Positions 51,558 through 59,905 of a DNA stretch of 59,905 nucleotides are shown one piece after another. Each line of letters starts with the position of its first letter. The stretch's first letter is position 1. Location: positions 1-59,905 of the forward strand of contig JAKIUJ010000002.1 of assembly GCA_021647625.1 (NCBI GenBank), written 5' to 3'. The notes beneath the pieces are model-generated. The model ran no database searches, was not told the DNA's origin, and saw only the letters and a list, made by a program, of their open reading frames with translations. The translations under genes and the position numbers were made by a program. This DNA is from Desulfobacula sp. Lineage in GTDB: Bacteria > Desulfobacterota > Desulfobacteria > Desulfobacterales > Desulfobacteraceae.

Positions 51558-52886
51558 ATGAAAAAAACTCTATATTTAATAATTCTTATCTGGTTTTATT
51601 GTTACAGCACTTTTACAGTCTGCTTTGCGGATTCTCAAGAATATACCTATCGCACAGGGATAGACTTGTTTAACCAAAAGAATTTTGAACCAGCCTATAA
51701 AATATTTTTACTGATTTTCGAAAATGATCCTGAAAATCTGGAATTAAATTTTTATCTCGGACGTTCGGCTTTTGAGACCGGTAACTATGAAATGGCTGTT
51801 ATGGCCTTTGAAAGAATTTTGATTGTATCCCCTTTTGAACAAAGAGTTAAACTGGAAATCGCACGATCCTTCCATAGACTTGGTGCGAATAATATTGCTA
51901 AAAAATATTGTAAAGAAGTTTTAGACGCTAACCCACCGGATATTGTAAAAAATAACATAAAAAATTTTCTTTCCTTGATTGACAAATCTGAACAAACTCA
52001 TTTTATAGATGGATATCTTACCGTTGGTGTCGATTGGAATAATAATGTCTGGGCATCCCCCTCCAATAAGACAATCAAAACCGTCATCGGTGATATCAAC
52101 CTGACAGGACCATCTTCGGCAAAAACCCAGGACTGGATCTACAATACTGTTTTTGGACTCAACCATACTTTTCGTTATCCTTATTCCAAAAATTTCTGGA
52201 AAACAAAGACCATTTTTTACCAGGGTTTGTATGGAAAAACCAGTGATCTTGACACCATTTACATTTCAGCTCAGACAGGACCTGAATTCAATTTTGGTAA
52301 AAATCGATTAAAGACAAAATTTTTAATGGCCCAGCTTCAACTTGACAGGGACAAATATGAATCAACTATTGGTGTTCTGGTTGCACTGGATCACATTATA
52401 AATTCCGGCTTAATATTGACCACAACCTTAGATTACAAAATTCAGGATTTTCCTGATAATTCTTTAAAAGATTCCACCGATAAAAGTATTACTTTTGAGG
52501 CACATTTCCCGTACCGAAAGAACTGGTTTGGCATTGGATCCAGGGTCCAGGAAGAATCCGCTTTTGATGATGAATACAGTTATAATAAATATTCAGCTTT
52601 TATTACGGCAAGCCGGGAATTTTCACCAAATACGATTGGATTTTTCAATTATGAATATCAATATGCCGGATATAAAAAGGCTGCTTCTCTTTTTTCAAAA
52701 AACAGGATGGATCAATTGCATTTTGCCGGTTGCGGTCTAAGTAAAAAATTATGGCAATCATCCCAAGACAGTATGCAAAATATTTTTTTTAACCTGAATT
52801 ATCAGCACATATGGGCATTTTCCAATATTTCCTTATATGAATATACCAAGGATCTTATTCAATTGTCCCTAACATACAATTTTTAA
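51558..52886 (+). CDS. TPR and beta-barrel outer-membrane protein (Slam / type XI secretion-like)
   Basis: This protein has 442 residues. A signal peptide (cut after CFA) is followed by TPR-like helices from about 27 to 150 (YRTGIDLFNQKNFEPAYKIFL; YLGRSAFETGNYEMAVMAFERIL). Residues 155-442 alternate in polar/aromatic strands (GVDWNNNV, WIYNTVFGLNHTFRYPYS) and end in Tyr-Asn-Phe, the mark of an outer-membrane barrel. This layout is that of DUF560/Slam proteins, which move TbpB-like proteins to the cell surface. The gene 12 bp downstream encodes a protein with a TbpB-like C-terminal barrel, the expected cargo class. The Slam call is inferred from layout and context. Confidence 0.7.
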   Translation: MKKTLYLIILIWFYCYSTFTVCFADSQEYTYRTGIDLFNQKNFEPAYKIFLLIFENDPENLELNFYLGRSAFETGNYEMAVMAFERILIVSPFEQRVKLEIARSFHRLGANNIAKKYCKEVLDANPPDIVKNNIKNFLSLIDKSEQTHFIDGYLTVGVDWNNNVWASPSNKTIKTVIGDINLTGPSSAKTQDWIYNTVFGLNHTFRYPYSKNFWKTKTIFYQGLYGKTSDLDTIYISAQTGPEFNFGKNRLKTKFLMAQLQLDRDKYESTIGVLVALDHIINSGLILTTTLDYKIQDFPDNSLKDSTDKSITFEAHFPYRKNWFGIGSRVQEESAFDDEYSYNKYSAFITASREFSPNTIGFFNYEYQYAGYKKAASLFSKNRMDQLHFAGCGLSKKLWQSSQDSMQNIFFNLNYQHIWAFSNISLYEYTKDLIQLSLTYNF

Positions 52887-52898
52887 AAGGGAAAAAAG

Positions 52899-55100
52899 AT
52901 GCAGCCAAGTCAAATATCAAGCCTATTATGTGGTTTTATAGTCATCTTCATGATTTTATCAATCCCGCCTTTGAAGTCAAACGAATCATTTGCAAGCGAA
53001 TCGGTTTTTGATCCTGTTGGTAAAGTTGTTGCGATTCGAAAAAAAGCCTGGGCCATTGATTCAAAATCTAAAAAAAGGGTGCTGTTCATTAAAGCCGCCA
53101 TCTATCTGCACGATACCATTAAGACGACACAGGGCCGAATCCAGATTATTTTTAAAGATAAAACCATTGTCACCTTGGGCAAAAAAACACAAATGAAAAT
53201 CACGCGCTACATCTGGCAGCCTGATAATCCTGAGTCTGAAATGGAAACACAGATAAATGAAGGCAGTTTTAGAATTATGGGGGGATCCATCACCAAAACT
53301 GCTCCCCAAAACTTTAAAACCAACACACCCTCAGGCACCATTGGCATCAGAGGGTCCATGTATGCCGGCCTTGTAAAAGAAGATTTCTTAGAAATTTTCT
53401 TTCAAGGAGGCAAAGGGATTGTAGTCAAAAATACTTTTGGGACGGTTGAGCTAAAGCGCCCTGGGTATATGACAACAATCAAAGGAATTCTGTCCCCACC
53501 TGAAAAACCAAAGAAAGCTGATCCCAAAAGATTAATAGAGTTTGAAAACACCCTTGCCCAGGTCAACGAAGCACCATTGGATCAAGAGCCATTGGATCAA
53601 GATTCCGAACAAACTGAGGCACATTTTTTTAACATGGAAAAAACAATAGTAGCACTTGATGATAGCACGACAGCTCCACTTGACGGGCTTGACCCCATTG
53701 AGCCGCTACCCGTGACTTCATCCATTATTGGCAATTCAGTGATTGATTCAACTCAAAACAATTTAGATAAGAGCCTGGACCCATCAACTGATGAAAGTAA
53801 AATCCTTTTCTCATTGTTAAACCTTGGTTTTACCGGTCAACAATCCACAAGCGTACCCGCCACAGGGATATCAGAGTATAAGGGGATACTTGAAAACCAG
53901 GTTCTGAACGAATCTCCCGGTGGTATCAAATTCATTGTAAACTGGGCAAACAAAAAAATTATTGCAATAGAGGATCTGCCGTTCGGGGCTAAAAATCTTG
54001 GTACAGGATTTGGGTTTGGCTCAGTTACAGCCAATGGTGGTATTGACAATATCGTTGTTTTAGGATCGGGTGGTTTTTTGGATAATAATAATATCTATGC
54101 ATTAACAGGATCAGAAACCTTTGGCCATTTTTATGGAACCAATACAGATGCCATAGGCATTGCCATGGAAGGGTATGATATCAATTTAAATAATGTCTCA
54201 GATCGGATATTCTGGAAGGACATTGCAGCGGCAACATTGGCATCCTCAAACAACAATACATATACAGGCCAACATGTTTGGAAAGGTTTTTTTGTTGGCG
54301 TGGCCGAAGACATGGCTGATATAGATACAGGCCGACGTATTTTTACCAATACAACTGCGAATGATTTTACCCTTACCATTGAAAAAAGCGATGGCACATT
54401 AAGCGGCTTCATGTCCGGGAGTGACTTTAATAATGGGGCAAATACTCTCAATTCTTTATCAATTGGCGGGACAATAGGTGAACCTGAAAAATCCGTGTTC
54501 ATCAATGATGTTGCAATGGCGGCAAAGCTCACCGGCAGCGGCAGCGTCCTGACAATAAATTCAAATAGCGGGGATATCAAAACAAATGGTAATTTCATGG
54601 TGACTTCGGGCGAATCCCAACTATCCGGGCACACAACATGGGGATACTGGGAAACGGCCTTTAGTGAACCTGGTACTGGAAAAAATTATCATCTTCATGT
54701 TCCCGGCGCTTTATGGATCGCTGGAGAGCCAACCTCCGCAAGCACAATTTCTCCTCTTATAGGTGGAACCTTTGAAGGCACATATGCAGGAAAAGCAAAA
54801 GGAATCATGATCGACGGCACAGGTATAAAAACACTGACCAACGGTACCACTAATCTGTTTATTGATTTTGATGCAACAGACAAAATAACCGGAAATATCT
54901 CATTTTCAGAAAAAACACTGACAATAGGGGCCTACTCAGGTTCAATCTCCACATCAGGATTTTCCGCAGCCATTGATGGTGCAACAAGCAGTAATGTAGA
55001 TGGTGCTTTTTATGGTTCCGCACTTGAGGGAATCGGTGGCAATTTTTCTGCTGATTTTTCCGGCACACAATATCACGGCATTTTTGCAGGAGACAAATAA
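52899..55100 (+). CDS. FecR-domain protein with C-terminal TbpB-like beta-barrel
   Basis: This protein has 733 residues with a signal peptide (cut after SFA near 34; no convincing lipobox). Residues 38-200 form a FecR domain: VGKVVAIRKKAWAI, GRIQIIFKDKTIVTLG, and TPSGTIGIRGSMYAG. A linker with acidic and Pro-rich parts follows (about 205-310). From about 320 the chain is Gly/Ser/Thr/Asn-rich and beta-like, and ends with DGAFYGSALEGIGGNFSADFSG and YHGIFAGDK, the closing pattern of transferrin-binding-protein-B-type barrels. It lies between a Slam-like gene and a cyclase gene. It is a likely surface-directed or periplasmic sensor protein. Confidence 0.78.
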   Translation: MQPSQISSLLCGFIVIFMILSIPPLKSNESFASESVFDPVGKVVAIRKKAWAIDSKSKKRVLFIKAAIYLHDTIKTTQGRIQIIFKDKTIVTLGKKTQMKITRYIWQPDNPESEMETQINEGSFRIMGGSITKTAPQNFKTNTPSGTIGIRGSMYAGLVKEDFLEIFFQGGKGIVVKNTFGTVELKRPGYMTTIKGILSPPEKPKKADPKRLIEFENTLAQVNEAPLDQEPLDQDSEQTEAHFFNMEKTIVALDDSTTAPLDGLDPIEPLPVTSSIIGNSVIDSTQNNLDKSLDPSTDESKILFSLLNLGFTGQQSTSVPATGISEYKGILENQVLNESPGGIKFIVNWANKKIIAIEDLPFGAKNLGTGFGFGSVTANGGIDNIVVLGSGGFLDNNNIYALTGSETFGHFYGTNTDAIGIAMEGYDINLNNVSDRIFWKDIAAATLASSNNNTYTGQHVWKGFFVGVAEDMADIDTGRRIFTNTTANDFTLTIEKSDGTLSGFMSGSDFNNGANTLNSLSIGGTIGEPEKSVFINDVAMAAKLTGSGSVLTINSNSGDIKTNGNFMVTSGESQLSGHTTWGYWETAFSEPGTGKNYHLHVPGALWIAGEPTSASTISPLIGGTFEGTYAGKAKGIMIDGTGIKTLTNGTTNLFIDFDATDKITGNISFSEKTLTIGAYSGSISTSGFSAAIDGATSSNVDGAFYGSALEGIGGNFSADFSGTQYHGIFAGDK

Positions 55101-55131
55101 AAATCATTTTTTTTAATCCTATAAACAATCT

Positions 55132-57396
55132 ATGATTCAATCTATTAAATCGGCTTTAAATTTTCCTTGTTTGATCCTTGGCGCCTTGCTTGTTATTTCC
55201 TCGTGTCTTGTTTACTACAGTTTCGGTAACCAAAAACCCGCTCTTTTGACTTTAATTGACTATCGTGTCATGGATATGATGTTCAATATCAGGGGTCCCC
55301 AACCTGATTCAAAAAATGTAGTGATTATCGATATTGATGAAAAAAGCCTTAAAATTCTCGGACAATGGCCCTGGCCCAGAAATATTCTTGCAGATCTGAC
55401 ACAAAAACTCCATAAAGCCAATGTTCGATCCGTTGGATTCGACATTCTTTTTGCTGAAAAAGATAGAAGCTCTCCGGCATTTTATTTCCAAAATCTGGAT
55501 CCATCCATCATAAGCCTAATTCCACAAGACATACTTGTCTCCCTTTTGAACAATGATGCTTTGGATTATGACTCGCTTTTTGCAAACGCACTCGGTTCCG
55601 GCCCAAGCGTTCTTGGATACGCATTTCAGACTATAAACGATGGCTTGAAGTCTGATGAAGATCTGCCCTTCCCATCAAGTATTATACGTATTCACCCAAC
55701 CTCCTTTAATTTTAAAGACCTATCACTTAGATCTGCCTATCGAGCCATCGTCAATCATCCATCCGTTGCCATGGCCGAAACAGAAGGTTTTTTCAATGTA
55801 TTTCCGGATGAATCGGGTACCACACGCCAGGTACCGCTTATTATGATGATGGATGATATTCCGTATCCATCACTTGCTTTAGAGACTTTTAGACTTGGGA
55901 TAAAAACACCATCAATCACCATCCATGTGTCAAAAACAATTAAAACACGCAAGCCACCTGTACTTGGACTTCAAATCAACGACCGGTTTATACCAACAGA
56001 CAGCTTTGGACAATTGTTCATCAACTACCGTGGATCTTCCGGCACATTTAAATCTATATCCGCCATTGATATTTTAAATGGAAAACGAGTGTCTGAAGTG
56101 ACTGAAAAATTTATCATTATCGGCTCGTCATCCAAAGGCTTGTATGATTTAAGAACAACCCCTTTTTCAAGAGCCGTCCCCGGGGTTGAAATCAATGCCA
56201 ATATTATTGATAACCTGATCCAATCAGATCCCTTTGTCTATGATCATTTAACTGAAATTGGATTGACCTATACGCTAATTATCGCTGGTGGACTTTTACT
56301 TGCACTTATTCTCTCATTTTTAGGGCCTCTGGCCGGCAGTCTGGGTGCCGTAATCCTGATTTTATCTGCCAGTGTAGTGAACTATTATTATTTTTTCCTG
56401 AATCATCGATATGTCGGTATGACGTATCCGCTTGTCACATGCGGATTTATTTTATTGATAACCAGTATTTATAATGCCTTTAAAGAACAAAAAGCCAAGC
56501 GATATATTAGAAAAGCATTTTCCCACTATGTTTCCAAAGATGTGGTTTCCGAATTGATCCGAAACCCAAAGGCCTTGTCACTAAAGGGCGAGGAAAAGAT
56601 TCTCACCGTGCTATTTTGTGACATAAGGGGATTTACAGGTATTTCCGAAAAAATGAACTCCCGGGATCTGGGAAATTTCATGAACAATTATTTAACCTGT
56701 TTGAGTCATATTATTATGAAGAACAAGGGAACCGTGGATAAGTTTATTGGTGACGCCATCATGGCATTCTGGGGTGCCCCCAAAGATGATCCAATGCATG
56801 CTCTAAAATCGGTTCGCGCAGCAATGGAAATTAAGGCTGAGATTTCCAATCTTGCCGGTGATTTTGCAAACCAAAACCTGCCGGACATTCGTGTTGGAAT
56901 TGGTATCAATACCGGACTGATGAGTGTTGGTAATTTTGGAAGTAAGGAGCGATTTGACTATACGGTTATGGGAGACAATGTCAATATCGCCTCAAGGCTT
57001 GAAGGCGCCAATAAAAATTACGGAACAACCATCCTGATCTCAGATGCTACAAAAAATATCATCAAGGACACCTTTTTTTGCCGATATATTGATAAAGTCC
57101 AGGTAAAGGGACGTTCACAGGCTCTTGATCTTTTTGAACCACTGACAAATGGTATCCCTGATGCGGAGTTGATAAAAAAAGTCGAACAATTTGAAAAGGG
57201 AGTTACAGCCTACCAGAATCAAAATTTTAAAACTGCAAAAACCATAATGGAAACACTTTATCAAAACGAGCCCGATAGGCTGTATCAATCATATCTTGAT
57301 CGAATCAATGCTTTTATAGCTTCCCCGCCACCATCGGAATGGATCGGCACGGAACGACGTACGACACTACCGGTCAATAAGCTGACAACCAAATAA
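55132..57396 (+). CDS. CHASE2-domain adenylate cyclase, class III
   Basis: This protein has 754 residues. The first segment (ALNFPCLILGALLVISS) anchors a periplasmic CHASE2 sensor (about 35-375; DIDEKSLKILGQWPWPRN and PGVEINANIIDNLI are typical). Three membrane segments follow (about 380-450), then the cyclase at 495-680: LFCDIRGFTGIS with the metal Asp, KFIGDAIMAFWGAP with a Lys, and DYTVMGDNVNIASRLE. Lys with Thr at the base-reading positions favours ATP over GTP. A TPR-like tail ends it. It should make cAMP in response to an outside signal. It follows the FecR gene by 31 bp. Confidence 0.9.
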   Translation: MIQSIKSALNFPCLILGALLVISSCLVYYSFGNQKPALLTLIDYRVMDMMFNIRGPQPDSKNVVIIDIDEKSLKILGQWPWPRNILADLTQKLHKANVRSVGFDILFAEKDRSSPAFYFQNLDPSIISLIPQDILVSLLNNDALDYDSLFANALGSGPSVLGYAFQTINDGLKSDEDLPFPSSIIRIHPTSFNFKDLSLRSAYRAIVNHPSVAMAETEGFFNVFPDESGTTRQVPLIMMMDDIPYPSLALETFRLGIKTPSITIHVSKTIKTRKPPVLGLQINDRFIPTDSFGQLFINYRGSSGTFKSISAIDILNGKRVSEVTEKFIIIGSSSKGLYDLRTTPFSRAVPGVEINANIIDNLIQSDPFVYDHLTEIGLTYTLIIAGGLLLALILSFLGPLAGSLGAVILILSASVVNYYYFFLNHRYVGMTYPLVTCGFILLITSIYNAFKEQKAKRYIRKAFSHYVSKDVVSELIRNPKALSLKGEEKILTVLFCDIRGFTGISEKMNSRDLGNFMNNYLTCLSHIIMKNKGTVDKFIGDAIMAFWGAPKDDPMHALKSVRAAMEIKAEISNLAGDFANQNLPDIRVGIGINTGLMSVGNFGSKERFDYTVMGDNVNIASRLEGANKNYGTTILISDATKNIIKDTFFCRYIDKVQVKGRSQALDLFEPLTNGIPDAELIKKVEQFEKGVTAYQNQNFKTAKTIMETLYQNEPDRLYQSYLDRINAFIASPPPSEWIGTERRTTLPVNKLTTK

Positions 57397-57404
57397 AAAA
57401 AATA

Positions 57405-59504
57405 TCAAATCGAATTCAATATCAATGTGATGGGTCTGTCTTCCTCTGTGTTTTTTGAAAACATGACCGGCCCGGGTCGTCGGTATCTGTCCTGGTTGGA
57501 TTCAAGGGCAAGCCATTGATCCCGCAGGGCTTTAAACACTCTGAATGCATTGGAGTTCAGATCAACGATACTTTTTTCAATAACCAGTTCCAATTTGCCC
57601 TTTCTCTCTTCAAGGTGCATCAGGCCGGCAATGGGGATACCAATGGGTTCCCATTCATCAAATGTTTTTTCAAGGTTTTTGATTGCCGCCATCTGGCCTG
57701 TGGCACCGTTGGCAATCAGATGAAATGCAGTCAATCCAAGATTGTAGGTATAGTTACAATCAAAATGGGTTGGATCGGAGCCTCTGCCATCATATCCGTA
57801 AAAATGTGTCTGGGTTTTAAATTGGGGCTCGGATTTCTTAAAGAGTTCCAATACTGCGTCTGGAATCGTTTCATCGGCACCTATGATGTTGCTGTCCACC
57901 AATGCCTGATGCAGTGTTTTCCGAGAAATTATATTTTTTTTCATCAACAAAAATTTTGAATCCGGATCTTGAAAAATCGCCTTGGCAAAGCCATCTTTGT
58001 TCAGCATGGCATTTTCCATGATTCCGGTATAAGACAATCTGTCAATTCCAATTTTATAACGCCCCTGTTCTTTTAATACCCCAAGATACTCTTTGACCAT
58101 ATCCAGAATAATCTGCTCTGTTCGTACTTGTGAAAACTGAAAATTGCCATGAGTATCCCGTTCCACCAAAAGGCCTTTTTGGAAAAATGTCGGCAGCTGA
58201 TTAAACAACTCATCATCCCTTAAATTCCAGATGAGTATCCCGCCGGTATCCGCAAGCCCCTGGGACAATCTTTTAAGATAGTCAAGTTTGCTTGTTACCA
58301 AGGGAAAAGAGGTATGAAAATCAAGGTCGTGGATACGATTATAGTCAGCAATAATTTTATTTAATTTTATAATAAAAATCTGAATTTCATTTATGAATTC
58401 GAGAATACCTTCCGGGATAATAATCACACCAAAATTTTTACCACTTGCCGCCCGTTTTAAAATGGTATCGCATATCAAGCGGGACAGATGACGCAAAGTC
58501 ATTCCATAAGCAGTATAATCGATGATTTTTTTTTTTTTGGCTTTGTCTATTCGGCGCTGATCAACATAATCAGCAAACTCTTCTCCAATAAGACTTAAGT
58601 TTGCATGAGTCTGAAATGCGCATTCCAAAGTAAGATGGCTTGCCACCCTGCCCATGACTTTACAGACATGCCAGTATTTGATATCGGAGCTGGCATCTGT
58701 GGTCAAATTACTTATATTTCGAGAAAAAGCAACCGCAGCCGTATGAAATCCAAACGAAATGGCACAAAGCGTCTGCCCCTCATTGGATTTTACCTGGATA
58801 TCACCATCAATGGTTTTGGGTACACCAATGACCTTAATACCGGAATTTTTAAAAGCCTGGGCCAAAAAAGCCGCATTGGTATTTGAATCATCGCCGCCAA
58901 TAATCACCAGTGCATCCAACTCAAGCGACATGCACGTTTTTAAAGCCAATTGAATTTTATTTACAGAATCAATTTTGGCGCGTCCGGTCTTGATCATGGA
59001 AAAGCCACCCATATTACGGTGTGCATCTACAAGACTTGCCGTAATTTCAACATATTTCGATTCAAGCAACCCGGCAGGTCCCATCAAAAACCCATACACC
59101 TTTGATTCAGGATTATATTTTTTAGTTTCATCATAAATTCCGGAGATGACATTATGGCCGCCAGGTGCAGGTCCACCTGAAAAAATAACACCGATATTCC
59201 GGCGAAGACAAAAATTTTTTTTCTCTCTTTGATTTTTTTGCCCCCCGGAAATCAATTTCACAACAGAATTATCTATAATATCAGGTAATAACCGTTGCGC
59301 TTGGTTATCTTTTTTAAAAGTGCATTCCAATAAAGGTTCAAGATTTGAATATTTTGATGCAAAAAGCTTTATTTGCTTCGGAGAAAAAGCTCGTCTCTCG
59401 ATGGTCTCTTTATTTACATCGGATGTTGCGTGGCTTGTCTTTGGGTGGTTGAGCAAAAATTCAAGTTCTTTTTGAGTGTGGAGCGTCATATCCTTTTTTA
59501 GCAT
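57405..59504 (-). CDS. pfp: PPi-dependent 6-phosphofructokinase, long form
   Basis: This protein has 699 residues, longer than most PFP chains (about 550-620). GVIFSGGPAPGGHNVISG is the phosphate-donor site. GGDDSNTNAAFLA has Asp in place of the Gly of ATP enzymes and PKTIDGDI has Lys at the matching site; both mark PPi use. The PKTIDGDI Asp is catalytic. HLTLECAFQTHANLSLIGEE fits the plant-type long subfamily. The N-terminal 100 residues are unusual. A second ATG at 59489 is possible. It makes fructose 1,6-bisphosphate reversibly and uses pyrophosphate, which is abundant during sulfate activation. It converges with the cyclase gene, 8 bp apart. Confidence 0.9.
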   Translation of the reverse strand: MLKKDMTLHTQKELEFLLNHPKTSHATSDVNKETIERRAFSPKQIKLFASKYSNLEPLLECTFKKDNQAQRLLPDIIDNSVVKLISGGQKNQREKKNFCLRRNIGVIFSGGPAPGGHNVISGIYDETKKYNPESKVYGFLMGPAGLLESKYVEITASLVDAHRNMGGFSMIKTGRAKIDSVNKIQLALKTCMSLELDALVIIGGDDSNTNAAFLAQAFKNSGIKVIGVPKTIDGDIQVKSNEGQTLCAISFGFHTAAVAFSRNISNLTTDASSDIKYWHVCKVMGRVASHLTLECAFQTHANLSLIGEEFADYVDQRRIDKAKKKKIIDYTAYGMTLRHLSRLICDTILKRAASGKNFGVIIIPEGILEFINEIQIFIIKLNKIIADYNRIHDLDFHTSFPLVTSKLDYLKRLSQGLADTGGILIWNLRDDELFNQLPTFFQKGLLVERDTHGNFQFSQVRTEQIILDMVKEYLGVLKEQGRYKIGIDRLSYTGIMENAMLNKDGFAKAIFQDPDSKFLLMKKNIISRKTLHQALVDSNIIGADETIPDAVLELFKKSEPQFKTQTHFYGYDGRGSDPTHFDCNYTYNLGLTAFHLIANGATGQMAAIKNLEKTFDEWEPIGIPIAGLMHLEERKGKLELVIEKSIVDLNSNAFRVFKALRDQWLALESNQDRYRRPGPVMFSKNTEEDRPITLILNSI

Positions 59505-59537
59505 CCTTTTTTAAATTGATTTTCGATCAGACATTAA

Positions 59538-59905
59538 TTAATAGACCAATACCTGATTCCTGCCTTTTTCTTTTGCTTTATACACAGCGACATCTGCACG
59601 TTCGAAAATTTGTTGTTGATTTTTATCAAAAACAGTAAAGCTACCAACTCTTGGAATATCGTACTGTGAAGCACCACCTTGATATACATCTAGTCGGTCT
59701 TGAACCAATCCAAATTCAAGAGACCCATTTTTAAACAAGATCTTATCCAAAACCCTGACGTTTGAAATAGATGTAGTCGCTACTGACTTACTGCGTCCAT
59801 CAAAGTTACGTCCTACTTGGTCAATTGGAGAAAGAGGACCTTCGTATAAAATATATCGTGTAGAACTTGTTACTCTGGTATTATTATATTTATACGTTTT
59901 ATACT
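59538..59905 (-). CDS. Partial gene with a GGDEF-domain-like C-terminus
   Basis: The minus frame is open from the window edge to the stop at 59538 (at least 122 codons). The last 35 residues (SFTVFDKNQQQIFERADVAVYKAKEKGRNQVLVY) are the usual end of a GGDEF diguanylate cyclase (ADxALYxAKxxGRN). The preceding part (LYEGPLSPIDQVGRNFDGRSK; VLDKILFKNGSLEFGLV) does not look like the rest of a GGDEF domain, and no GGDEF/GGEEF motif is present. It may be a fusion of a degraded cyclase, or an assembly join near the contig end. Function cannot be assigned. Confidence 0.5.
   Translation of the reverse strand, partial: YKTYKYNNTRVTSSTRYILYEGPLSPIDQVGRNFDGRSKSVATTSISNVRVLDKILFKNGSLEFGLVQDRLDVYQGGASQYDIPRVGSFTVFDKNQQQIFERADVAVYKAKEKGRNQVLVY

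Overview
The window looks like a chromosomal contig from a sulfate-reducing deltaproteobacterium, most likely a member of the Desulfobacterales (Desulfobacterota). This is an inference from gene content. It rests on an AhbC/HemB/AhbD set for siroheme-dependent heme synthesis, a DUF39-type homocysteine biosynthesis protein, a PPi-dependent phosphofructokinase, a very short Geobacter-like type IV pilin with a separate downstream partner, LptC-LptA-LptB-RpoN-HPF-PtsN-RapZ synteny, and structured intergenic repeats. The DNA is AT-rich. Both ends cut genes.

Layout. 1-2.0 kb (minus): an ABC-2 exporter, ATPase then permease, and a truncated third gene. 2.1-2.7 kb (minus): short pilin plus a small secreted partner. 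3.1-5.1 kb (plus): UbiA-family phosphoribosyl/prenyl transferase and a GT9 glycosyltransferase. 5.1-20.5 kb (minus): a polysaccharide (O-antigen-type) locus reading Wzm-Wzt, RfbF-RfbG, a C-methyltransferase broken by a homopolymer frameshift, RfbC- and RfbD-like enzymes, a second methyltransferase, five glycosyltransferases or glycosyltransferase-like genes, a fused CDP-ribitol-type synthase and a CDP-alcohol phosphotransferase. Most junctions are ATGA or TAAGATG, so the locus is translationally coupled. 21.1-28.4 kb (plus): minor pilins FimT/GspH, PilW, PilV, PilX and a large PilY1, behind a good sigma-54 promoter candidate. 28.8-30.1 kb (minus): a PilR-like sigma-54 activator. 30.2-35.7 kb (minus): PyrC, PyrB, LepB, a homocysteine biosynthesis protein and an M23 peptidase. 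36.0-45.2 kb (plus): KdsA, KdsC, LptC, LptA, LptB, RpoN, HPF, PtsN, RapZ, a mannose-type EIIA, GapA, TpiA and SecG, then tRNA-Leu(GAG). 45.6-50.8 kb (plus): a small Cys-rich protein, a ClpX-like AAA+ ATPase and AhbC-HemB-AhbD. 50.9 kb (minus): a 62-residue peptide with a signal peptide and a PEP-CTERM/VPLPA-like tail, with a sigma-54 promoter candidate. 51.6-57.4 kb (plus): a TPR/beta-barrel outer-membrane protein, a FecR/TbpB-like barrel protein and a CHASE2 adenylate cyclase. 57.4-59.9 kb (minus): PPi-phosphofructokinase and a truncated gene with a GGDEF-like tail.

How the parts may work together. Envelope building dominates: Kdo synthesis and Lpt transport, a Wzm/Wzt-exported glycan carrying a predicted CDP-6-deoxy C-methyl sugar and possibly a ribitol-type unit, and a type IV pilus. 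Sigma-54 is a second theme: rpoN, a PilR-like activator, and -24/-12 candidates before the minor-pilin operon, before the PEP-CTERM-like peptide and, more weakly, before the short pilin. The two most interesting candidate systems are (i) the three-gene set of Slam/type-XI-like translocator, FecR-TbpB-barrel protein and CHASE2 cyclase at 51.6-57.4 kb, and (ii) a ClpX-like unfoldase coupled by ATGA to the heme genes.
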